Positions 26,683 through 35,606 of a stretch of 64,000 nucleotides of DNA are shown here, in pieces; the first letter of the stretch is position 1, and each line of letters starts with the position of its first letter. Made by a program: the position numbers and the translations under genes. The DNA is taken from positions 1-64,000 of the forward strand of contig NZ_JRPC02000004.1 of assembly GCF_000765745.2 (NCBI RefSeq). Direction: 5' to 3'. This stretch comes from Helicobacter apodemus (GTDB taxonomy: Bacteria > Campylobacterota > Campylobacteria > Campylobacterales > Helicobacteraceae). The notes under the pieces are model-generated. The model was not told the DNA's origin. It saw nothing but the letters and a program-made list of their open reading frames with translations, and did not search any database.

Positions 26683-28283
26683 TGCCCTACTCCTTAAACC
26701 TTTTAAAAACAGGGGCAATTTTACTCGCCCTTTTTTTATCGCTTCCTCTCTTAAGTATTTTTACCGAGCTTTTATATGTGATTTTTCAAAACTTGAATAC
26801 TCAAGATTCTAATGAAATCTTAACAATCAAAGAAAATCTCAATCATTTCTTTTCTTATCTTTTTATAAAATTCCTTAAAGATACTTTTTTAGTTTTATTA
26901 GGCGTTTTAAGCCTTAGCTTTATCATAGGCGTAAGCTCTGCGTACTTAGTAGCAAATTTTGAGTTTTATTTCTCTAATATTTTAGAAAAACTCCTTATCC
27001 TACCTCTAGCCATTCCTGCTTATATCCTAGCATTTATTTATGTTGGGATTATGGATTATCAAGGGGTTTTTTATGAGCTTTTTCATTTTAGGATAAATTT
27101 TTTTAATATTTATGGCGTAATTTTTGTCTTAAGTATTTCTTTGTTCCCCTATGTTTTTATGTTTGCAAAAACCGCTTTTCAAAGTGAAGCTAAAGAACTC
27201 ATAGAAGTCGCAAAAACTACAGGCTACTCTGAATTTAAGATTTTTTTTAAAGTTGCAATCTTTACCGCAAAACCAGCAATAATGTCTGGCTTAATGCTTG
27301 TTTTTATGGAGACCTTAAGTGATTATGGTGCAAGTGCATATTATGGAGTTGATACCTTTTCAGCAGGGATTTTTAAACTTTGGTATGACTTAAATGATTC
27401 GTATTCTTCTGCAGTTTTATCTGGATTTTTGATGATTTTTGTTTTTTTAGTGATGTATTTAGAATACCAAAACAAAACAAAACGCAAATACAGCTTCAAC
27501 CAAAACTTAAAAATCTTTATCCAAAAAAGAAAACTTAGTAAATACAAAGCCTCTCTTGCTTCTTTGTATTGTTTTATCATTGCCCTAATTGGCTTTATTT
27601 TACCATTTATTTGGCTACTATATTGGGGATTACAAGATACGAAAATTTTTGAGAGTGAATTTTATATAATAGCAATTAAAACTTTAGTTTTAGCGGGTAT
27701 AACAGCTCTGATTGTGACTTTGTTAGCCTATTTTCTAAGTTTTGTCGCAAGGGTTTCAAAAAGCCATTGGTTTTCTATTTGTATTATAAAACTAAGCTCT
27801 TTAGGCTATGCGATTCCCGGAGCTGCTATTGGTATTGGCGTAATGATAATGTTTATAATACTAAACAATATTTTTGGCTTTGCTTTACTTGGAAACTCTT
27901 TGCTTGTGCTTATCTTTGCTTATATGGTGCGATTTTTAGCCACCGCTATTTACTCCTTAGAGGGAGGGTATAACAAAATCCACACCCAAAGTGATGAAGC
28001 CTCTTTATTTATTAATCCTAGTTATAAAACACTATTTTTAAAAATCCACACACCACTTTTAAAACATTTTTTATGGCTTTCATTTATCATAGTCTTTATT
28101 GATACCATTAAAGAGCTTCCTTTAAGTAGGATGCTTGCTCCTTTTGGCTTTGAAACTTTAGGAGTAAAAGCTTTTTGGTATGCCAGTGATGAGAGGATTT
28201 ATGATGCGGCTCTACCCTCACTTTGTATTGTGGTTTTGTCTTTATTAGTAATACTTTGGATTCAAAAATTAAGCAAGGAATAA
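26682..28283 (+). CDS. fbpB: Iron(III) ABC transporter permease
   Basis: 533 residues, two fused permease halves of about 250 residues each with some twelve membrane helices, as in FbpB/SfuB proteins. Each half carries the loop that contacts the ATPase (EAKELIEVAKTTGYSEFKIFFKVAIFTAKPAI in the first; in the second, around QSDEASLFINPSYKTLFLKIHTPLLK). It forms the inner-membrane channel. Its ATG shares a base with the fbpA stop and fbpC follows after one base. Confidence 0.92.
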   Translation: MPYSLNLLKTGAILLALFLSLPLLSIFTELLYVIFQNLNTQDSNEILTIKENLNHFFSYLFIKFLKDTFLVLLGVLSLSFIIGVSSAYLVANFEFYFSNILEKLLILPLAIPAYILAFIYVGIMDYQGVFYELFHFRINFFNIYGVIFVLSISLFPYVFMFAKTAFQSEAKELIEVAKTTGYSEFKIFFKVAIFTAKPAIMSGLMLVFMETLSDYGASAYYGVDTFSAGIFKLWYDLNDSYSSAVLSGFLMIFVFLVMYLEYQNKTKRKYSFNQNLKIFIQKRKLSKYKASLASLYCFIIALIGFILPFIWLLYWGLQDTKIFESEFYIIAIKTLVLAGITALIVTLLAYFLSFVARVSKSHWFSICIIKLSSLGYAIPGAAIGIGVMIMFIILNNIFGFALLGNSLLVLIFAYMVRFLATAIYSLEGGYNKIHTQSDEASLFINPSYKTLFLKIHTPLLKHFLWLSFIIVFIDTIKELPLSRMLAPFGFETLGVKAFWYASDERIYDAALPSLCIVVLSLLVILWIQKLSKE

Positions 28284-28284
28284 A

Positions 28285-29199
28285 ATGTTAAAAATTAAAA
28301 ATTTAGTCAAAAATTTCTCCACACTCCCTATTTTAAAAGGAATTGATTTAGAACTTCAAAAAGGTGAAATTTTAAGCATTCTAGGAAGCAGTGGAGGAGG
28401 CAAAAGCACTTTACTTAGAATTATTGCTCAACTTGAAAAAGCCTCCTCTTATGAATATTATGAATGCAAAGCTAAAGTAGCAATGATGTTTCAAAATTAT
28501 GCTTTATTCCCCCATTTAAATGTAGCAAATAATATCCTCTTTGCCCTTTATGATTTACCCAAAAAAGAGCAATCTAAAAAACTAGATGAGCTTTTAAATA
28601 CTTTTGAAATTTTTAATTTAAAAGATAAAAAAATCGATGAAATTTCAGGAGGACAAGCCCAAAGGGTAGCTTTTGCAAGAGCTATGGCTAGAGGCTGTGA
28701 TTTACTTTTACTTGATGAACCCTTTTCAAATTTAGACCAAAATTTAAAAAATGATTTAAGGATAGAACTTAAAAAACTCATTAAAAATCAAGGAATCTCA
28801 GCAATTATGGTAACCCACGATATAGAGGACGCCTATGATATATCCGATAAAATCGCTCTTTTAGACGGAGGAAAAATTGTTGATTTTAACAGCCCAAGAG
28901 AACTATTTTTTTGTCCCACAAGTAAGAATACAGCTAAAATCTTACCCAATCTTAATATCATAGAAGAGACCCTTGATTTAGAGGATAGATTCTTTGCGTG
29001 GATTGCTAAGAAAAATTATATTTTTGCTTATAGCGAGTTAGAATTAGGGGAGGAATTCCAAGCAAAACTCCTCAAAAAAGAGTTTTTAGGGGCATTTTAC
29101 CGCCTAAACCTCTCCTATAAAAACATTAACTTCTATATGCTTGTAAGCTCAAGCTATGAGATTAAAGAAACCATAGGATTTAAAATTATCAATCCTTAA
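28285..29199 (+). CDS. fbpC: Iron(III) ABC transporter ATP-binding protein
   Basis: 304 residues. ABC motifs in order: Walker A GSSGGGKST (residues 34-42), Q-loop in MMFQNYALFPHL, signature ISGGQAQRVAFARAMA, Walker B LLLLDEPFSNLD, and H-loop VTHDIEDAYD. The C-terminal 90 residues form a short regulatory domain. It drives Fe3+ import with FbpA and FbpB. The three genes overlap or touch and form one operon behind the Fur-like site. Confidence 0.92.
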   Translation: MLKIKNLVKNFSTLPILKGIDLELQKGEILSILGSSGGGKSTLLRIIAQLEKASSYEYYECKAKVAMMFQNYALFPHLNVANNILFALYDLPKKEQSKKLDELLNTFEIFNLKDKKIDEISGGQAQRVAFARAMARGCDLLLLDEPFSNLDQNLKNDLRIELKKLIKNQGISAIMVTHDIEDAYDISDKIALLDGGKIVDFNSPRELFFCPTSKNTAKILPNLNIIEETLDLEDRFFAWIAKKNYIFAYSELELGEEFQAKLLKKEFLGAFYRLNLSYKNINFYMLVSSSYEIKETIGFKIINP

Positions 29200-29383
29200 A
29201 AACATTGAATACCCTCAATCTATTCTTTACCTTACAATACAAAGACTCCCCAACAAGCACTCCTTGCAATCCCTACCAACCCAATGAACTTATAAGATTC
29301 TCCCTCTTTATACCGCCCCTTTTTTACGCCTTAATATTTTTACCACCAAGCTTTAGCATCTTAGAGTGTAGCTTGAAATCTTT

Positions 29384-29400
29384 AGGTTAGGAATTAACCT
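29384..29400 (+). terminator. Weak hairpin after fbpC
   Basis: AGGTTA (29384-29389) pairs with TAACCT (29395-29400) around GGAAT. It lies 185 bases beyond the fbpC stop in a stretch where I see no gene, so it may end the fbp transcript. Short stem and no U-tract. Confidence 0.3.
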
Positions 29401-29475
29401 ATTAGGGGATAAACACTCTTAGCCACAAGGATTAGCCTTAGTTAAAAATCTCCTAATTCTTTAAGCAAAAGCAAC

Positions 29476-30066
29476 CTATTCCAAGATAAAGCTAAATGCT
29501 TTTTTAAACGCATTTGTTTCTATCTTATCCTTATAAAAATCTAAATGCACAATCTTTACTTTCGCATAAGAGTTTATAAAACTATCAAAATCCTCCTCTT
29601 TTTTACCCATCATTACTAAAGTTTTAATAGAAATCTGCCTTTGATTTAACGCCTCTAAGGAAAGCAAAGTGTGATTAATCGCTCCTAAATAATACTTCCC
29701 TATTAACACACAAGGGTGCTTAAAGGTGCTGATATAATCTAACATCACTACACTCTCATCAAGTGGGGTAAAAAGCCCTCCAGCAGTCTCTATAAGTAAA
29801 TTTTCACTCTTAGGGAGATTAATATCTAAACCCTTATAATTAAGTCTTTCAAGCCTCTTACCCTTGTGAGGTGAAGCGGAAGTCTTAAGAAAAATACCTT
29901 CTTTAAAAATATGCGTTGCGGGGCTAAATTTATGGATAAACTCACTATCCTTAGGCTCACCTGCTTGAATAAGTTTAAAATAATCATAACCAAAAACTTT
30001 GCAAAAAGCTGCACTAAAGTGTGTCTTCCCTACATCTGTATGGATACCAACAACATAAATTTTCAT
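29476..30066 (-). CDS. bioD: Dethiobiotin synthetase
   Basis: 196 residues, somewhat shorter than many BioD proteins. The P-loop [15 protein letters not shown] is at residues 7-21, and [14 protein letters not shown] near residue 92 is the conserved EGAGG-like catalytic segment (Glu-Thr-Ala-Gly-Gly here). It closes the ureido ring of biotin using ATP and CO2. No other biotin gene is near. It stands alone on the minus strand, divergent from the TauE/SafE gene. Confidence 0.88.
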   Translation of the reverse strand: MKIYVVGIHTDVGKTHFSAAFCKVFGYDYFKLIQAGEPKDSEFIHKFSPATHIFKEGIFLKTSASPHKGKRLERLNYKGLDINLPKSENLLIETAGGLFTPLDESVVMLDYISTFKHPCVLIGKYYLGAINHTLLSLEALNQRQISIKTLVMMGKKEEDFDSFINSYAKVKIVHLDFYKDKIETNAFKKAFSFILE

Positions 30067-30249
30067 TATTTCCCTTAAATCTTCCTCTTAAAGAATATAA
30101 ATTTTAGACTATCTATCAAAAAAATAGCTTAGAAATAAATCCTTTAATATACCTCTATAAGTAAAACCTAATTACCAAAGCCCTGCATAAAACCCATAAA
30201 ACTTTACTTTTAAAAGCTTAATAAATGCTAAAACTTGTAGCAAATGTGT

Positions 30250-30255
30250 TATAAT
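30250..30255 (+). promoter_or_regulatory. Extended -10 promoter for the TauE/SafE gene
   Basis: TGTTATAAT gives TATAAT at 30250-30255, 21 bases before the ATG at 30277, which has GGAGG as ribosome site. Confidence 0.5.
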
Positions 30256-30276
30256 CGTTAGCAAAATGGAGGCAAG

Positions 30277-31068
30277 ATGATATTAGATTTACTCAACTCA
30301 CAAAGCTTTGAAAATATAGCCCTTTATTGGTATTTTATTTTATTTATTGCGGCTATCTTTGGGGGATTAGTTGGTTCTCTCTCTGGAGGGGCAGGAATGA
30401 TTACAATGCCGCTTTTATTATTAAGCGGTATCAACCCTCTAATTGCTCTTGCAACCAACAAACTTCAAGCTTGCATTGGCTCTTTTACAGGAGCGGCGCA
30501 TTATTATTCTCAAGGTTTAGTGGATATAAAATCTAGCCGTTTATGTATTATTATTGCAATGCTATTTGCAAGCACTGGGGCAATTAGTGTGCAATTTGTA
30601 AAAGTTGAAATTCTCTCAAAAATCCTCCCTTTTGTAATGATAACGATTGGTGCATATTTTTTATTCTCACGCAAAATTAGTGATACGGATAGAGCCAAAT
30701 CTCCTAATAAAGTGTTATTTCATAGCCTCTGTGCTTTGGTGAGTTTTTATGGTGGATTTTTAGGGGTTGGGATTGGGACGCTTGCCCTAACAATGCTTGT
30801 AAGCATTGGGGGATATGGACTAAGTAAAGCTCTAGCCCATTCACGTTCTATTGTCTTTAGTATTAATATTGCTTCGATTATATTTTTTATCCTTAGTGGG
30901 AATGTCTTATGGCTTTTGGGAATAGTAATGTGTGTAGGACAAGCTATTGGTGCAACTCTTGGAGCAAAACTTGCCATTAAACACGGTGCAAAAATCATCA
31001 AACCCTTTGTAATATGTATTTGTTTTGGTATCTCTATCCAATTAATTATTAAAGAATTTTTTGGGTAA
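30277..31068 (+). CDS. TauE/SafE-family sulfite/organosulfonate exporter-like protein
   Basis: 263 residues with about eight hydrophobic helices. The repeated family pattern is clear: GGLVGSLSGGAGMITMPLLLLSGI-type segment near residue 30 and FYGGFLGVGIGTLALTMLVSIGG near residue 150, with ATNKLQA after the first. These proteins are thought to export sulfite or related anions, but individual substrates vary. Its presence with sorAB and the YeiH protein gives this window three genes with a possible sulfite link, though they are not adjacent. Confidence 0.85.
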   Translation: MILDLLNSQSFENIALYWYFILFIAAIFGGLVGSLSGGAGMITMPLLLLSGINPLIALATNKLQACIGSFTGAAHYYSQGLVDIKSSRLCIIIAMLFASTGAISVQFVKVEILSKILPFVMITIGAYFLFSRKISDTDRAKSPNKVLFHSLCALVSFYGGFLGVGIGTLALTMLVSIGGYGLSKALAHSRSIVFSINIASIIFFILSGNVLWLLGIVMCVGQAIGATLGAKLAIKHGAKIIKPFVICICFGISIQLIIKEFFG

Positions 31069-31122
31069 CACAATGAAAAATACGCTATCCCTTCCTTTAA
31101 AAACATTCCTACAAGCATAACA

Positions 31123-31275
31123 ATGAATAATTTTCTCAACCCACAAAACAAACAAGATTTTTTTAGAGATTCTGCAACGATTAGGGGGCATTTATACCCT
31201 AGTAGCAAAACACCTTTAATAACAAAAAATCCCCCACAAACACAAAATTCTTTAAAAATGGCTTTGGATAGCTAG
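31123..31275 (+). CDS. Small hypothetical protein, 50 residues
   Basis: ATG at 31123 opens MNNFLNPQNKQDFFRDSATI, followed by RGHLYPSSKTPLITKN and a TAG at 31273. It fills the gap between the TauE/SafE gene and ynfA, ending two bases before the ynfA start, as if translationally coupled. No good ribosome site precedes it. The sequence is hydrophilic with no known motif. It may be a genuine small protein, a truncated remnant or chance. Confidence 0.35.
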   Translation: MNNFLNPQNKQDFFRDSATIRGHLYPSSKTPLITKNPPQTQNSLKMALDS

Positions 31276-31277
31276 CT

Positions 31278-31601
31278 ATGCTTCAATCACTCCTTATTTT
31301 TATCCTTGCTGCATTCTTAGAACTAGGTGGAGGGTATTTAGTTTGGTTATGGCTTAAAGAAGATAAAAGTTTTTTATTAGGATTAGGTGGATTAATCGCT
31401 CTTGGGTTATATGGAATAGTAGCAACTTGGCAAGCACAAGACTTTGGGAGAGTTTATGCAGCTTATGGAGGAATATTTATTGTATTTTCTATACTTTGGG
31501 CGATGAAATTTGACAACTTTAAACCCGATATATGGGATATAATAGGGGGAAGTTTAGCACTCCTTGGTATTTGCATTATGATGTATATGCCAAGAGAATA
31601 A
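31278..31601 (+). CDS. YnfA/UPF0060 family small membrane protein
   Basis: 107 residues with four membrane helices. Family marks are LAAFLELGGGYLVWLWL at residues 10-27 and GRVYAAYGGIFIVFSILWA near 51-70, with WDIIGGSLALLGICIMMY at the end. The family resembles small multidrug-resistance transporters in size and topology, but its function is not established. GGATAG lies upstream of the ATG. Confidence 0.88.
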   Translation: MLQSLLIFILAAFLELGGGYLVWLWLKEDKSFLLGLGGLIALGLYGIVATWQAQDFGRVYAAYGGIFIVFSILWAMKFDNFKPDIWDIIGGSLALLGICIMMYMPRE

Positions 31602-31748
31602 GAACTAAGTTAAAACTCTAAAGCTCACAAGCTATTAATAAAATATGGTCAATCTCTCACAAGACTTTTATTTAATCCCAAAATTACTCTTTTGTAATGC
31701 ATCAAAAAAACTTAATACACGACATTTAACCTCTCTTTAAATTGCACT

Positions 31749-32017
31749 TCAAAGTTTTAGGAAATGCTCTAAATCTATATCCATAAAGCCATCTAAATAA
31801 ATATATTCATCACTTGTTTTGAATAACTCTTCAACCACTTCCTTATCGCATTCTATGCAAAAGTAAGAATCCTCACATTTGTAGAGTTTGTTTTCTATAA
31901 TGGATACTAATGGTTTATTGAGTGTTTTACTATCTCTAGTATAATATCGCTAATCACAGACTTAAGATTTTTTAACTCATTTTTACAAAGATTTTTGGGA
32001 AATATGGTTATAGTGTA
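31749..32017 (-). pseudogene. Remnant of an unidentified protein gene with one frameshift
   Basis: On the minus strand two frames join into one protein-like sequence. The first runs from about 32017 (YTITIFPKNLCKNELKN, then SVISDIILEIVKHSIN); a frameshift near the SIN codons moves it to a second frame (KPLVSIIENKLYKCEDSYF, then CIECDKEVVEELFKTSD and LDGFMDIDLEHFLKL, stop at 31749). There is no start codon in frame, and a stop lies directly upstream. The content is acidic and Cys-containing (CxxC). I do not recognise the family. The rest of the 471-base gap 31602-32072 shows nothing else but the promoter of the methyltransferase. Confidence 0.5.
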
Positions 32018-32023
32018 TTATGC

Positions 32024-32029
32024 TATAAT
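32024..32029 (+). promoter_or_regulatory. Extended -10 promoter for the restriction-modification pair
   Basis: TGCTATAAT gives TATAAT at 32024-32029, 43 bases before the methyltransferase ATG, which is preceded by a full AAGGAGG. Confidence 0.55.
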
Positions 32030-32072
32030 TTTTAAATGATTTTGATTTGCTAGACTATTTTAAGGAGGATTT

Positions 32073-33008
32073 ATGACCGCAAGAATAGATAGTGCGCAAA
32101 ACATTAAGGATTCTAATACGCAATTTATTACATCAAAATTTAGCATTTATAACCAAGATTGCACAGAGGGACTTAAAGCACTTTCTAATAATTCTATTGA
32201 TTGTATTATTACTGACCCACCTTATTTTATTGATGGTATGGGGAGTGAATGGAATGATACAAATCTTAAAACCAAAGCTTCAAAAAGTGGAGTAATTGGG
32301 GGCTTACCTGTGGGTATGAAATTTGATAAAGCTCAAGGGGAGAGATTGCAAGAGTTTATGAATCCTCTAGCAAATGAATTTTATAGAATCTTAAAGCCCG
32401 GTGGATTTTGTATTGTGTTCTCTCAAGCGAGGCTTTATCATAGAATGGCAATGAGTTTGGATTTGGCAGGATTTGAAATACGAGATATGTTAGCGTGGAA
32501 ATATGAGGGACAAGCAAAAGCATTCTCTCAAACACACTTTATCAAAAAGGACAAAAATTTAACACAAGCGCAAAAAGAATCTTTAATCAAAGAATTAGAG
32601 GGCTATAAAACACCTCAATTAAAACCTCAAATTGAACCTATGGTAATGGCACAAAAACCAAAAGAGGGAACATTCGTGCAAAATTGGCAAAAGCATAAAC
32701 TAGGGCTTATTAACACAAAAGAGAGTTTAGATGGGAGGTTTCCTAGCAATGTAATGGGGGTGAGCAAACACACAAGAAAGAATGAGAGCAATATAAAAAT
32801 AGAGCATTTAACGCCTAAACCTGTATGTCTCATCTCTCATCTTGTTAGACTTTTTACGCAAGAGGAGCAAATCGTGCTAGACCCCTTTATGGGAAGTGGT
32901 TCTCACGGCATTGCGGCTTTAAACAATCATCGCTTTTTTATAGGTTATGAGATTGAGAAAAAATATTTTGAAATAGCAAAAAAACGAATAGAGCAAGAAG
33001 TTTTATAA
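32073..33008 (+). CDS. Type II-like DNA methyltransferase, beta class (N6-adenine or N4-cytosine)
   Basis: 311 residues. The catalytic motif IV DPPY is at residues 48-51, and the SAM-binding motif I, LDPFMGSGSHG, comes near residue 270, followed by FIGYEIEKKYFEIAKKRI. This order (IV, target recognition region, X-I) defines the beta class. The DPPY form fits N6-adenine more than N4-cytosine, but does not settle it. The recognition site cannot be predicted. AAGGAGG precedes the start. An HNH-nuclease-like gene follows after 14 bases, so the pair is probably a restriction-modification system. Confidence 0.88.
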   Translation: MTARIDSAQNIKDSNTQFITSKFSIYNQDCTEGLKALSNNSIDCIITDPPYFIDGMGSEWNDTNLKTKASKSGVIGGLPVGMKFDKAQGERLQEFMNPLANEFYRILKPGGFCIVFSQARLYHRMAMSLDLAGFEIRDMLAWKYEGQAKAFSQTHFIKKDKNLTQAQKESLIKELEGYKTPQLKPQIEPMVMAQKPKEGTFVQNWQKHKLGLINTKESLDGRFPSNVMGVSKHTRKNESNIKIEHLTPKPVCLISHLVRLFTQEEQIVLDPFMGSGSHGIAALNNHRFFIGYEIEKKYFEIAKKRIEQEVL

Positions 33009-33022
33009 AGCAGGATTTTAAA

Positions 33023-33766
33023 ATGAATGAGCAAGAAGTTTTAGAAACTTTCAAAACCATTGCTAAGTATTACGAAGAATACCTTAAAGATTATGGGGTA
33101 AAGCTTGTGAAATTAAAAGATTCCAAAGGGAATTACACTAAAGACGCCTTAGTTCTTGTGTATTTAGCAAGAAATTATCCTCATACACAAGCAGTTTCAA
33201 AGGGGGAATTAACAGAATTTATAAGAGCATTTTACCCCAATGTAAGTGATGTGCAACAAGCAGTGCAACAAGCAAGACACTTAAGTAAGCAGGGCGGATT
33301 CTATATTGTTTCAGGCACGAGGGGCGATATAGGGCAAAAGATTCCAGCGGGATATTATCAACTTATTACTTTAGAAAAACCTTATCCCTCATTTAAACCC
33401 GATAGACGAAGTGGGATAGAATCCGCAGACTTTGAAAGCTTGAAAAAAGAATATGATTACAAATGTGCGACTTGTGGAAGCGTGGAGGGAGAGCCTCATA
33501 ATTTTAGAAAAAATGAAAGAACTATATTGCAAGAGGGACACATGAATCCAGCTTTGCCTTTAGAGTTTGGGAATGTTATCCCTCAATGCCAAGTGTGTAA
33601 CCGCCCTGATAGAGATAGGTGGATTTATGACAAAACAGGGAGAGTGATAGAAATAGCGGATTCTGATGATGGCAAAAGAGTGGTTGAAAAATACTTTAAA
33701 AGAGTAAGCACACATACAAAGGAATATTTTTTAGAGTTTTTGAAAAAGCTTTTGAATATAAAGTAG
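33023..33766 (+). CDS. HNH-type endonuclease, probable restriction enzyme partner
   Basis: 247 residues. The C-terminal third has two CxxC pairs, C148-C151 (CATCGS) and C189-C192 (CQVCNRPDRDRW), flanking EGHMNPALPLEFGNVIPQ. This is the zinc-held beta-beta-alpha metal fold of HNH nucleases, with H173 as the likely catalytic histidine and the Asn of FGNVIPQ and CNRPDRD as supporting residues. The N-terminal half (residues 1-120) is probably the DNA recognition part. Position directly after a DNA methyltransferase makes a type II restriction endonuclease the best guess; specificity is unknown. Confidence 0.7.
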   Translation: MNEQEVLETFKTIAKYYEEYLKDYGVKLVKLKDSKGNYTKDALVLVYLARNYPHTQAVSKGELTEFIRAFYPNVSDVQQAVQQARHLSKQGGFYIVSGTRGDIGQKIPAGYYQLITLEKPYPSFKPDRRSGIESADFESLKKEYDYKCATCGSVEGEPHNFRKNERTILQEGHMNPALPLEFGNVIPQCQVCNRPDRDRWIYDKTGRVIEIADSDDGKRVVEKYFKRVSTHTKEYFLEFLKKLLNIK

Positions 33767-33817
33767 GTATTTTAATTCTATAATTGCATAGAAATAAATT
33801 GTTATAAAAGGATTACT

Positions 33818-34156
33818 ATGAAACAAGAAAAACCAAAAATAGTTGAGAAAAAAAAGAGGGAAAGAAATTGAACAAGCATTTTCAAAATAGTTTAACAATC
33901 TTAATGAAAATAGGGATTCTTTTGAGATTTCAATACAATAAATTCAAGAAAAATTTCGGAATATTCTGCTAGTAATGGATATTCTACACTTAGAAATAGA
34001 GAAAAAAAAAGGGGGGGGGGGGAACAAATAGGATATTTATGCGATAAAAATCAAAAACACCAATGGAATTCCAATAAGAAAAATCATAGTGTTATTAAAA
34101 GCGAAATTGAATATATTTTTCCAAAAAGATGGACAGAAGCAAATTATAAAGGTTAG
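33818..34156 (+). pseudogene. Frameshifted ORF containing an A9-G12 tract
   Basis: ATG at 33818 with AAAAGGA upstream begins MKQEKPKIVEKKK. The frame breaks in an A-rich run, continues in another as KEIEQAFSK, breaks again, reappears as FNNLNENRDSFEISIQ, and finally reads openly from about 33929 through the homopolymer tract as KISEYSASNGYSTLRN, then GEQIGYLCDKNQKH and YIFPKRWTEANYKG, stop at 34156. At least three frame changes are needed, so it is decayed unless several sequencing errors are present. The last part is clearly protein-like. I do not recognise the family; its place behind a restriction-modification pair suggests a defence gene. Confidence 0.5.
34002..34022. repeat. Homopolymer tract A9-G12
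   Basis: Nine A residues (34002-34010) run directly into twelve G residues (34011-34022). In Helicobacter and Campylobacter, long G runs inside genes slip during replication and switch the gene on and off (phase variation). Here the tract lies inside the readable part of a frame-broken ORF and keeps it in frame at this length. Run lengths this long are also prone to sequencing error. Confidence 0.8.
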
Positions 34157-34391
34157 GTTAATCAAAATACTAAGTAGCACACTCATAATTTGCTAAAAAT
34201 TTTTTGCTTTGTACCCAACAATATCTTTCTCATAAATCTTGTTACTTTTGTTATCTCTAAATCTGATAAAGAGTTCTATCGTTTTGCAAGATTTTACCTC
34301 TTTAAGGTAGTAAATCTAATCTATCCATAGTCTCAATAGGTTTTATTGAGTGAATTTGCAAATTCTAAACTAAATATAAGGAATAAAAAAG

Positions 34392-34550
34392 TCAAAAACT
34401 TAAAACAAAACTCTTTTGAATATTTTTAATCCGTTCTTGTGCAATATTAAAATACCCCTCCTTTATCTCACGACCTAAAAACTTCTTATCTAACCCTAAG
34501 GAATCTTTGAGTGTGCTTCCACTTCTTAAAAAACAACCAAGCTTTTAAAA
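34392..34550 (-). pseudogene. C-terminal remnant of a second DNA methyltransferase
   Basis: On the minus strand, SGSTLKDSLGLDKKFLGREI followed by KEGYFNIAQERIKNIQKSF ends at a TGA at 34392. This is the motif I/X end of a beta-class DNA methyltransferase (the usual form is DPFxGSGST... FIGxEIxxEYxxIAxxRI). The expected DPF part is replaced by unrelated residues, and no catalytic DPPY region lies upstream, so only a fragment of about 50 codons remains. It is not a copy of the methyltransferase at 32073, which reads GSGSHGIAALNNHRF in this part. Confidence 0.65.
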
Positions 34551-34599
34551 TTTTATGTTAAATATACAAAAAGGAATGATTTTAAGGACTATAGATAGA

Positions 34600-35109
34600 G
34601 TTACAAATTATCACAAAAGCAAAATCAAGCCAGAATGCTTGTAAAACCATTATTTCCCCATTGATCCCAATCCTTACTACAAAAGCTACAGGCTTAGAAG
34701 TTTTTACAGTATCACTTCAAAGGATTTAAATATTTAGTATAGCACACGAAATAGGACTTATATGTTACATAACGATGGCACAAGCCTAAGATACCACAAT
34801 TGCACCGGGAATGGATAAAAGGAAAAGAAGCAAATTGTTTTGCTGCTAATCTTTTAATACCCAAAGATGGAGAGTCTTACGTCTTGCAGGGTTAGGATTG
34901 CAATAGATTCTATGGCTAGTTATTTTGCGCATCCCCTATTGCCATAAAATACCGCTTAAATAATTTAGATGTATCTGTATATGTCCAATCAAATGTCAAA
35001 AGAGGCAACCCTGCCCTAAAATAAAGAGGATTTAGTAAATGATGAAACTCTGCAAAAAATCAAACTACAAAATAAAATATCACGGCAAGTTATTGAAAAT
35101 GAAGAATAA
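34600..35109 (+). pseudogene. ImmA/IrrE-like (M78) metallopeptidase, broken by several frameshifts
   Basis: Pieces of one protein appear in different + frames: TTKATGLEVFTVSL near 34690, SIAHEIG near 34740 (the zinc motif HEIGH with its last residue lost by a frameshift), KEANCFAANLLIPKDGES near 34830 (the conserved E.NxFAAxLLMP segment), SPIAIKYRLNNLDVSVY near 34940 (the family's VSxxAxxxRL segment) and DLVNDETLQKIKLQNKISRQ ending at 35109. Order and spacing match the COG2856 family, whose intact members cleave repressors in phages and mobile elements. It cannot be expressed as one protein. The 5' limit is approximate. Confidence 0.65.
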
Positions 35110-35377
35110 TGAAAAACAATTAAATGCTACAGAAGCAATATTGCATAGTGCAAAAATATTAAATCTTTTAAGCAAGAATCTAATTAAAATATTTTTTAGT
35201 AGAATTTGGGTTTAGTCTTTGTGATTGTTGGTTATATTTTTTAAATATATATCTTTATTATCAACTTGGAGAGAAAACAAATTTTATATTGACCTGAATA
35301 TAAAATGGGGTTATTTGTTATTGTGTGTATCTTGGGCAAATCTTTAAAGGACAATCTAAATCTCTTTATTGAAATGT

Positions 35378-35606
35378 TTAAGAAATAAAAATCCTTGCCT
35401 TAATTCCTATTCCCTTTATATATAAAACTTCAATTTTAAATGGGGGTTGTTTAGGGTTGCATACCTCTAGCACACAGCTTTTTAACTCTCCATCTGTATA
35501 ATACTGATTTGGATAGATACGCATCTTAAGAAATTTTAACACCTATTCATAGTTAAACACATCCAACCAAAGGAATATTCAACTCCAGTTCTTTTTGTAT
35601 TAGCAT
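35378..35606 (-). pseudogene. Short broken gene with a good ribosome site, unidentified
   Basis: On the minus strand AAAGGAG stands before an ATG at 35606 (MLIQKELELNIPLVGCV, then stop). A second stretch, MRIYPNQYYTDGELKSCVLE followed by VCNPKQPPFKIEVLYIKGIG, runs from 35524 to 35378. Joining them needs a frameshift and passes a stop in between. Together they would give about 75 residues. I do not recognise the family. The second part alone (48 codons) could in principle still be made. The stretches 35110-35377 and 35607-35830 hold no gene that I can support. Confidence 0.4.

Noticed and set aside
29205-29390. 61-codon + strand frame after fbpC
   Set aside because: No ribosome site, composition unlike real proteins here, no recognisable motif.
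30747-31208. 153-codon minus strand frame
   Set aside because: Mostly antisense to the TauE/SafE gene, which has clear family motifs.
35042-35215. Roughly 58-codon + strand frame starting with two Met codons
   Set aside because: It overlaps the C-terminal remnant of the ImmA/IrrE-like gene, which is the better protein-like frame up to 35109.
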